A stretch of DNA of 64,000 nt from Ignavibacteriales bacterium (GTDB lineage Bacteria > Bacteroidota > Ignavibacteria > Ignavibacteriales > Ignavibacteriaceae), in the NCBI GenBank assembly GCA_016714125.1, contig JADJNX010000007.1:129123-193122 (forward strand), read 5' to 3'. Shown piece by piece: positions 57,616 through 64,000 of this stretch (the stretch's first letter is position 1; each line of letters starts with the position of its first letter). Position numbers and translations under genes: made by a program. The notes under the pieces are model-generated. The model saw only the letters and a program-made list of their open reading frames with translations. It was not told the DNA's origin and ran no database searches.

Positions 57616-58534
57616 GTAACAAAGTTGCCCCAGGCAGTATTAAATTTATTAGCGTTATACTTTTTAGCTTTTCTTATTGCCATGTTGGCAGTAGCTTCAA
57701 CCACCCACTCAAAATTCTCTTCACCAACCGAGTAAACATCAGCATCGGGTGCCGGATTACAAAAATCGATTGCAAAGGAACACCATCTCTTACGGCAAAT
57801 TCAACTGTGTTGAAGTCATATCCAAGAGCGTTGTTAAGTTTCAGCACATCTTCCTTGATCTTTGCGAGAAGACCCTTGCCGTATTTCAGTTTTTCTCTGA
57901 CATAACGGAGGTGATGTGGCTGTTTGGGATCGTAGGCCATAATTCTGACATCTTTTTGATCGATGCAATAACAGCGGAAATAATCAGTGAACTGAATCTC
58001 CTCCTGCAACATCATAACAAGCTGACCTGTTTCGTTGTAGGCTTTAAAAACTGTTCTTTGTCTTCAACTCTGTAAACATTTTTCCATCCACCACCTGCAA
58101 ATGGCTTAAAGAATGCAGGAAATCCAACATAATCAAATATACCATCCCAATCGAGAGGATATTTAAGGTTTCTAAACGACTTTGTTGTTGTGTCAGGTGG
58201 ATGCACATTTGAAGGAAGTATTACAGTTTTTGGAACCGCAACACCTGATGAAAGTGCAAGAGCGTTGTTGAAAAATTTATCATCGGCACTCCACCAGAAA
58301 GGGTTGTTAACCACTGATGTTCCGGCAATCGCTTCGTTTTTTAACATTGCACGATAAAAGGGACATCCTGCGAGATTCTGTCGATAATTACTGCATAACC
58401 AAGACTGACCTTATAACTTTATCGATCTGAACATACTCGGCGACAATATCTTTTTCCTTTTTTGAGTTTACTCTCTCCACAAAAGCTGGTGGAAAGGTTT
58501 CTTCCATTCCGAAAAGTATTCCAATTTTTTTCAT
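57616..58534 (-). CDS. ATP-grasp ligase-like protein (frameshifts, 3' end lost)
   Basis: From the ATG at 58534 (MKKIGILFGMEETFPPAFVERV), with frame changes near 58390-58360, 58020 and 57720. Characteristic parts are NNPFWWSADDKFFNNALAL, GFPAFFKPFAGGGWKNVYRV (the ATP-grasp lysine and glycine loop), QEEIQFTDYFRCYCI, and FNTVEFAVRDGVP followed by DFCNPAPDADVYSVG (the metal-binding E...N end of ATP-grasp enzymes). The last part (NTAWGNFVTG) runs directly into GCS2 sequence, so the natural C-terminus is missing. It is a peptide or amide ligase by family; the substrate is unknown. Confidence 0.72.
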
Positions 58535-58781
58535 TATTGTTCCATTGGTTAAGTTTTTTACAGTCTATTTAATCGTATTTGGGTCCATTGATGAAAGAGG
58601 TATGAATAGAATCCAATTTACGAAAAAAAATTGAAATTAAGAATATTCAACTTTCATTTTTGGAAATTTGTTGTGTATTAGCTATAAATTGAGGATAGTT
58701 CCACGGATTGCACGGATTTAGCACGGATTTCCACGGATGGATTTATAATTTCTTCCTTTGCGTTCTTTGCGTTCTTTGCGG
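58535..58781. repeat. CACGGATT and TTCTTTGCG tandem repeats in a 247-base spacer
   Basis: CACGGATT-type units recur at about 58702-58738 (CCACGGATTGCACGGATTTA, then GCACGGATT and CCACGGATGG). TTTGCGTTC units follow at 58757-58781, reaching the stop codon of the methyltransferase gene. Similar CGCGGAT repeats are at 62310 and 62490. Nothing else is seen in the spacer. Confidence 0.65.
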
Positions 58782-59411
58782 TTAAATTTTCCTGAATTTT
58801 GGGAAAATCCTTCCTGTTGTTTTCTGAAAATTGAGGTAGTCGTCGCCAAAACGGGAGATCAGTTTTTTCTCTTCAAACCAGGAGCCGATATAGAAATAGG
58901 CGATAATCAGAACCGTCATAAAAAAGATAACCAACCTGCATCAGGGGACGAAAAACGAGGAATAAAATCGAGAATAGATAAATCGGGTGGCGACTGAATT
59001 TGTAAGGTCCATCAACTCTCAACACAGAAACCTCATCCAATTCTTCCATCGGGCGATAAATCCCTTTTTTTCCTCTAAAATATTGGGAAATTCCAAGGAA
59101 TTCTGATCCCGACATATATTTAACACACCACAACAGACCAAAAAAGCTTAATAACTGGATAAAAGCAAAAATGAGATCAAACGGGGTGGGGAGATCGTAG
59201 ATCGTATGTCCCTGTTTTGGGGCGAGGTAAAAAAAGAGATAAAAAGTGTTACAAGAGCAAACAGATTATAGCTGAGGCGGTAATAAGGCATAAAGCCGGG
59301 AAATGCTGCCGCAACTGTACGTTTAAGGGGATTGGAAGCTGCTATTGAATGAAGAATCGCAAAAATTGAAAAATAGACCAGGGTGATACCAAGATCAACA
59401 ACAATTGTCAT
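58782..59411 (-). CDS. isoprenylcysteine/phospholipid methyltransferase-like membrane protein (frameshifts)
   Basis: Membrane helices start at VVDLGITLVYFSIFAILHSIAAS. Across frames come LAPKQGHTIYDLPTPFDL, CVKYMSGSEFLGISQYFRGKKG, and the signature GPYKFSRHPIYL, the SAM-site motif of the PEMT/ICMT superfamily. The ending GSWFEEKKLISRFGDDYLNFQ matches the family's conserved EE...FG..Y. Stop at 58782-58784. Frame changes lie near 59235 and 58925. Its ATG overlaps the rpoN stop by four bases. The acceptor substrate is not identifiable. Confidence 0.72.
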
Positions 59412-60834
59412 GCTTCTTTACGAAATCTGGCTACAGGAACCTTCATCGCTTCGCGATATTTTGTTACTGTCCTTCTGGCGATCTGAATTCCCTCCTGTTT
59501 CAGGATATCTGCAAGGCGGTCATCACTAAGGGGAGCGGATTTATCTTCAGCTTCGATCAAATTTTTAATCTGCTCCTTGATCTCCTTGTTAGAAACCTCT
59601 TCTCCATCATCGGTCATGATACCTTCGGAAAAGAAATACTTCAGTTCGTGGATACCCTGACGGCTTTGCACAAATTTCCCGTTCACCACTCTGCTGATTG
59701 TGGAGATATCCATATTGATGTCACCAGCAACATCTTTGTAACGCAGAGGTTTAATCAAACCTTTACGGAAAAATTCCTGCTGATATTCGGCAATTGACTG
59801 CATGACTTTGAGCATGGTGTCGCGGCGTTGTTCGATGCATGCAAGGAACCAACGCGCGGATTCAAATTTTTCTCTCAAAAACTTGTAAGTGGCTTTTTCT
59901 CTCTCGGATGAGTTCCTGTGAGCCTTGTTCTCGGTGAACATATCGAGATAGGTTTTGCTCAGGGTTACAGTGGGAAGCGACCGGTCGTTAAGGGTGATCC
60001 GGAATCCACCGTCAACTTCTTCAAGAATAAAGTCGGGGGTTATCTGATTAAGTTCGTAGTTTTCAATTTTACCAAACCCCGGTTTTGGGTTCAGTTTTGT
60101 GATAAGTTGAATAACTGAGTGAAAAGTATCTTCACTCAGGTTCATCGCCTCGCGGATTTTATTGTAATGCTTTTTGAGAAAGCTGTCATAATGATCGTTA
60201 AGAAGCGATTCGGCGAGGTATGAATAATACGGATCATAAGAAAGAGCATGCAACCGGGCAATCAGACATTCCCTGAGGTTTCGGATGCAATTCCCGCAGG
60301 ATCAAAGGTTTGAATTGTTTTTAATACAGTTTCTGCATCTGCAGGAGAAACTTTTACATGTTGAAAAGTCTCCAGGTCATTCAGAATTTCATCGAGGTTT
60401 CTTCCAAGATAACCGTCGGTATCAAGATTTCCGATGATTTCTTCACCAAGCATGATGTGTTCCTGTGGAATTTCAAGCAGATAAAGCTGTTGAAGCAGGT
60501 GTTCGGAAAATGATTCTCTTGCTTTTGCAATTGGACGGTAGGAATCTTCGCGATGGTCTTTGTAGGATGGATCGTCGAAATACTCCTCATCGTTCATATA
60601 ATCTTCTACAGTAAACTCGGCATCCTCATCAAAACTGTCATCCTCTTCATATCTGTCGTCGTCATCCTCCGCAGTTTTGAGGTCCATCTCCTCTTCAAGA
60701 AGCGGGTTAAGTTCCGGTTCCTCCTTGATCCTCTGTTCAAGGGCAAGGTTGTTTAATTGCAGCGGTTTCTGATATTGAATCTGTTGCGGTGTGAGTTTTG
60801 AGTTTGTGTAAGTTTTTTGCTGAATTGAAAGCAT
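59408..60834 (-). CDS. rpoN: RNA polymerase sigma-54 factor (frameshift)
   Basis: Sigma-54 directs transcription that needs ATP-driven activators. The N-terminal glutamine-rich region I (LTPQQIQYQKPLQLNNLALEQRI) is followed by a strongly acidic region II. The core-binding domain leads to DMDISTISRVV-like helix-turn-helix sequence (INMDISTISRVVNGKFVQ) and the RpoN box ARRTVTKYREAM near the C-terminus. The frame changes near 60258 between DPAGIAS and RECLIARL; one missing base explains it. About 475 residues, normal. The ATG at 60834 lies one base from the stop of the DUF3109 gene. Confidence 0.94.
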
Positions 60835-60835
60835 A

Positions 60836-61388
60836 TCAGTCGATTATTCCTTCTAATGCATTATACCATTTTTCACCATATTTCCTGACGAGTGGTTCTT
60901 CAAAAAGGTGACCATTCTCGTTTTTCGTTATTTCCTTTGGTGATGGCAGGTGCGCAGTCGCCAAATCTTTCATAACGAAGTATTTCACCCCCAAAAGAGG
61001 AGACTCTTATTGGGAAGAGGTGACAGGAAAGAGGTTTTTTGAAATCCGTTTTACCCTCATAAAAAACTTTTTCGAGTGAACATTTTGCAATATCCCCTTC
61101 ATAGTGAACAAAAACACAGGCACAACGATTGTAACTTTTGGTGAAAAGTTCACCATCAATATCGTCGAAAAATCCTTCAGTTTCAATCACTTTTCGGTGT
61201 TCTTCAGGGATAATGTCGATTATCAGCGGGACATTTGCCCTTAAAATCTCCACTTCCGAGGGGTGAAGTGGTGCCCCGTAATCACCTTCAAATGTACAAC
61301 ATCCCCCTTTGCATACAGCAAGATCGCATGCAAAATTTGAGTGGACTACATCTTTGTTGACTAAAACATTGTCTATCTGATAAAACAT
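60836..61388 (-). CDS. DUF3109 family cysteine-rich protein (frameshift near end)
   Basis: The start is the ATG at 61388 (MFYQIDNVLVNKDVV). Cysteines lie in CDLAVCKGGCC, RCACVF, KCSLE, PLSCHLFPIRV and GDCAPA, the pattern of DUF3109, which is related to YkgJ-type zinc/iron-chelating domains. The first frame stops at 60900. A shifted frame continues GHLFEEPLVRKYGEKWYNALEGI to a stop at 60836. The break is near 60918. It leads a probable operon with rpoN and the methyltransferase gene. The function is unknown. Confidence 0.82.
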
Positions 61389-61543
61389 TCTCGAAAAACT
61401 TTCTACAAATTTTCCAAAGATATAACAAATTTCGTACCAAACAAAAAATGTTTATAAAATGGCTGAAATATCATTAAATTTTCACGGGATATTTGATAAA
61501 ATCCTGATCCAAACACATTTATTAAAGACAAAAAAGAAAACAG

Positions 61544-62303
61544 ATGAACACACCCGGCTTTTACGATGGCAAAACGGTTTTACTTACAGGGGCATCCACA
61601 GGGATAGGGAAAGCATTGGCGATTAAACTTATGCACACCAAATGTAAACTTGTTTTGGTGGCTCGTAGGAGAGAACTAATCTCTGAATTTGTGACCTCAC
61701 AGCCCAAAAGAGAAAATCTAATTATCTCGGGATGTGATGTGTCGGATAAAGAAGCGGTTTCGCAACTATTGGAAGAGGTAACTCAGAAAATGGGACAACC
61801 TGATATCGTAATTTTAAATGCAGGAGTAAGTCTCGGCGAAAATATGAAATTTGGATGAAAAGGCTACCCGTGCCACGATGGAAATCAACTTTTTTGGTGT
61901 TGTAAATTTTGTGCACCCCCTTCTACAGCCATTCCTCGAAAGAAAATCAGGTACTTTTGTAATCGTATCATCCCTTGCGGATGGAAGGGGATATCCCCAG
62001 AGTGCAGCTTATTCCGCATCCAAAGCTGCCGTTTCCATTTTTGCCGAAAGTCTCGCAGTAAAAACGGCACCACTTGGATTAAAAGTAATAACCGTAAAAC
62101 CCGGTTTTGTGAAAACCCCAATGACCGACAAAAATCAATTCCCAATGCCGTTTATGATCTCAGCCGAAAGAGCAGCAGAAATCATCTTCAACGGTATCAT
62201 AAATGGAAAAAGAATGATCAAATTCCCGTTCATGACATCACTCCTGACTTCCCTCGCAAATATCGCCCCATATAAGATATTCGCGAAAGCAGTTAGAAGG
62301 TAA
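61544..62303 (+). CDS. short-chain dehydrogenase/reductase (frameshift)
   Basis: Classical SDR motifs: cofactor loop LLTGASTGIGKAL (residues 13-25), a CDVSD adenine-ring motif, NAG in VILNAGVSLGE, then in the next frame VIVSSLADGRGYPQSAAYSASKAAV with the catalytic Ser...Tyr-x3-Lys, and KPGFVKTPMT. The frame changes near 61855. The R-R pair after the second strand (LVARRREL) suggests NADP. The C-terminal helix NIAPYKIFAKAV is like the DltE/YqjQ group, which often acts on lipids. The substrate is unknown. Confidence 0.85.
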
Positions 62304-62649
62304 AGGGGACGCGGATACACGCAGATTAGACGTGCCAAGGCATCCCTTTGGGAGATTTTCGCAGAGGGGACATTTTTGTCGTAAGAGTGAGGAGTAGTAA
62401 TCGTCTCGATTGCCGTCAGCAAAATGAAACGGTGAATGGTTACTGAGATATCACTGATTTCCACTGATTCCACGGATGGATTTTTAGAGGCCGCGGATAC
62501 ACGCCGATTAATCGGAGTTACGCTGATTGATTTTTCAACCTGCCCCGTCAGGGGTTTCGTATGGATAGAAATGTGAATCCCGGTTTCACACTTAAAATCG
62601 TTATATTTCAGAGAAGAAATATTTCATTTACCAACAAATCGAGTTTGTT
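62304..62649. other. 346-base spacer with CGCGGATACACG repeats
   Basis: No gene is seen. CGCGGATACACGCAGATTA (62310-62328) and CGCGGATACACGCCGATTA (62492-62510) differ at one position and share their orientation. TTCCACTGATTCCACGGATGG (62459-62479) is another unit of the CACGGAT family. The remainder is unremarkable. Confidence 0.6.
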
Positions 62650-62883
62650 TTGTCAGACACAAAAGAAAATCTGAAACGGTGGTCACAAGCATGGGCGCAA
62701 GCCACTCTAACCATTGAAGAGGAAAAGAAGGCGAGACTTCGTGATCCCGATTACCATCGTAAAACGATGGAGTTATTCGGTGACATGTTCGACTATGTGG
62801 TAGAAAATTCCATACCATCTACTACTTCCGGGATGATTGAAATGCAGAGATATTTTATGAAATTGAGACCGGTGGATGTTTAA
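62650..62883 (+). CDS. conserved-looking small protein, unknown
   Basis: 77 residues, soluble, charged and helical (KENLKRWSQAWAQATLTIEE, RLRDPDYHRKTMELFGDMFDYV), ending RYFMKLRPVDV. The start at 62650 is TTG. Codon composition and helix periodicity look like a real protein, but I recognise no family and there is no strong ribosome-binding site. It stands alone, with no same-strand partner. Confidence 0.55.
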   Translation: MSDTKENLKRWSQAWAQATLTIEEEKKARLRDPDYHRKTMELFGDMFDYVVENSIPSTTSGMIEMQRYFMKLRPVDV

Positions 62884-63088
62884 GAGAACACTCGATCTTA
62901 CTATTTCCTTTGGTCAGTGTTTGTCCAGCATAGATATTATTTTTGATTCGTATAAGGTAAAGTTAATATGGTTATAACTTATGTAATCAAGGATATCATT
63001 TAAAACCTCCGACTTTTGGCCATCTTAAGTCCATTATATCCTTCATCTCTGAATAATAGTGTTTTCTAGATGATTGGATATTTAGACT

Positions 63089-63719
63089 TTATTTTCCTGA
63101 AATATTTCCGAATTTCTTCCCAGAAAAGCAGTGACAATTTGAAGTATTCCAAAGTCCCGTTAGCACGACATCATTTTTGTTTTGTTTGTACCTGAATTCT
63201 TCTCCATTCTCTTGAATTACCGCCCAATTTGGGTTCACCATTCTTCCACGCTTCTTTTCGGCATATGGCACACCTGATTTCCCAACATAGACCAATTTAA
63301 TTGGGGCCTCCAATTTCCTGCCAAAACCAAGAATCTGAGCTACATCCTTGAAATACCCTTCACCCAGATGAGAAAAATGCCATGGATGATCTGCTTTTCT
63401 CATTACCTTGTTCGGGGCAGATTCAGTTTGTTCAACAGGCATAGTCCTATTTGAATACAATTCACGAGTTTCTGCAATATTTACGATCTGTGAAGTATTT
63501 TTGACTTTGTTATAAAAATCAGAGGAAGAGAACCAGTTTCTGTTTATTGGCGTTTCTGTGTCATGCTTTACTTCATATTCAAAAGTCTTCCGACCGCACG
63601 TCGATGAGATATCCATTGGAAATTTATCTCCATTCAAGCCACCACTTCTTCCCCACTATGAATAATTTACCACTTTCATACATTTTAGCAATTGTAGAGC
63701 CCGCGACTAATTCGTCCAT
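63089..63719 (-). CDS. unidentified protein (frameshift near start)
   Basis: An ATG at 63719 gives MDELVAGSTIAKMYESGKLFIVGKKW. One base change near 63640 then joins LNGDKFPMDISSTCGRKTFEYEV, NWFSSSDFYNKVKNTSQIVN, HPWHFSHLGEGYFKDVAQILG and VYVGKSGVPYAEKKRGRMVNP to a stop at 63089. It is basic, mixed alpha/beta, with no signal peptide and no family I can name. Its start overlaps the 3' end of the next upstream frame by 35 bases, so the two are probably coupled. It may belong to an accessory module that continues past the right edge. Confidence 0.5.
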
Positions 63720-63993
63720 ATTTTTTCGGTAGGTATCTCTCCTCGGAGTGTGATTTCAGCGAATCATATTTTCTTAAAGCAATTCTCAATGTCTCGAGAA
63801 AATAATTTCCTTTCAACTTCTCTTCATATTTCTGAACGATCTCTTCCCAATAAACCACATCTTCTTTGATGGATGATTTGTGAGTAACCATCCGCTCGGG
63901 AACTACCGCAATATGAAAAATCCTGTCAGTCGATAGTCCATGAACTTTTGCAAGTTCATCAATTACCCCACAAGACTTTCCTTGAGGCTGTAT
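63685..63993 (-). CDS. unidentified protein, 5' end unclear at window edge
   Basis: The minus frame reads GVIDELAKVHGLSTDRIFHIAVVPERMVTHK, then WEEIVQKYEEKLKGNYFLETLRIALRKYDSL, to a stop at 63685. An ATG at 63891 is available, but protein-like sequence extends upstream to a TGA at 63994. Given the error rate here, the gene may continue beyond the window. The second half is coiled and highly charged. No family recognised. Confidence 0.4.
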   Translation of the reverse strand: MQPQGKSCGVIDELAKVHGLSTDRIFHIAVVPERMVTHKSSIKEDVVYWEEIVQKYEEKLKGNYFLETLRIALRKYDSLKSHSEERYLPKKYGRISRGLYNC

Positions 63994-64000
63994 TCAGTTG

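Noticed and set aside
1..64000. tRNA, rRNA, transposase or phage genes
   Set aside because: I looked in the spacers for T-loop-like GGTTCGA motifs and for transposase or integrase motifs and saw none I could support.

Overview
The window looks like chromosomal DNA around the replication origin of an Ignavibacteria-type member of the Bacteroidota/Chlorobi group. Three things point there. Secreted proteins carry Bacteroidota-style C-terminal sorting domains (for example the NYPNPFNP motif near 51950 in the subtilase). There is a patatin-Omp85 outer-membrane protein. Intergenic spacers hold the short repeat families common in these genomes. Base composition is moderately AT-rich throughout, apart from two G-rich tracts (about 23521-23577 and 49020-49210) that look artificial.

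Layout. From 1 to 8.0 kb genes run leftward: a partial DUF6132 gene, mscL (rightward), hslU-hslV, a patatin/Omp85 protein, yidC, rnpA and rpmH. At 8.0-10.1 kb lies a bipartite oriC with dnaA inside it. From 10.1 to 22.6 kb come DUF47-pit (phosphate), a leftward sppA fused to a putative outer-membrane barrel, dnaN-recF-DUF721-gyrB-gyrA, and small envelope proteins. At 22.6-33.2 kb are a DUF6328 membrane protein, two paralogous outer-membrane proteins, and two glutamate dehydrogenases that bracket a receiver/PPDK-like ATP-grasp protein and a zinc-ribbon protein; damaged secreted FG-GAP and PEGA genes follow. At 33.2-39.3 kb are intergenic repeats, two ABC exporter half-transporters around a D-2-hydroxyacid dehydrogenase, and fbp. 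At 39.5-46.1 kb is a leftward seven-gene hdrCBA-flxDCBA operon (NADH-linked heterodisulfide-reductase-like electron bifurcation), with a divergent MarR regulator next to two symmetrical operator candidates. At 46.9-55.4 kb are a GH13 protein with substituted catalytic residues, a Nudix hydrolase, a secreted subtilase, a small membrane protein, dxr and rseP. At 55.5-64 kb are a leftward cluster of ATP-dependent ligase-like genes (two ATP-grasp-like, one GCS2), then DUF3109-rpoN-methyltransferase, an SDR enzyme and unidentified genes.

Sequence quality matters for any use of this annotation. Many universally required genes (dnaA, yidC, gyrB, dxr, rseP, and also rpoN and hdrA) are interrupted by one-base indels, mostly in homopolymers. 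gyrB, fbp and the GCS2/ATP-grasp pair also seem to have lost internal segments of tens to hundreds of bases. Damage is clearly denser after about 49 kb. I read most of this as sequencing or assembly error rather than gene decay, and give reconstructed gene spans with the break points stated.

The observations most worth a second look are the receiver-PPDK-like protein locked between two glutamate dehydrogenases, the SppA-barrel fusion, the ATP-grasp/GCS2/ATP-grasp cluster of unknown product, the GH13 protein missing two catalytic carboxylates, and the operator-like repeats by the Flx-Hdr operon. I saw no CRISPR array, transposase, tRNA or rRNA gene.
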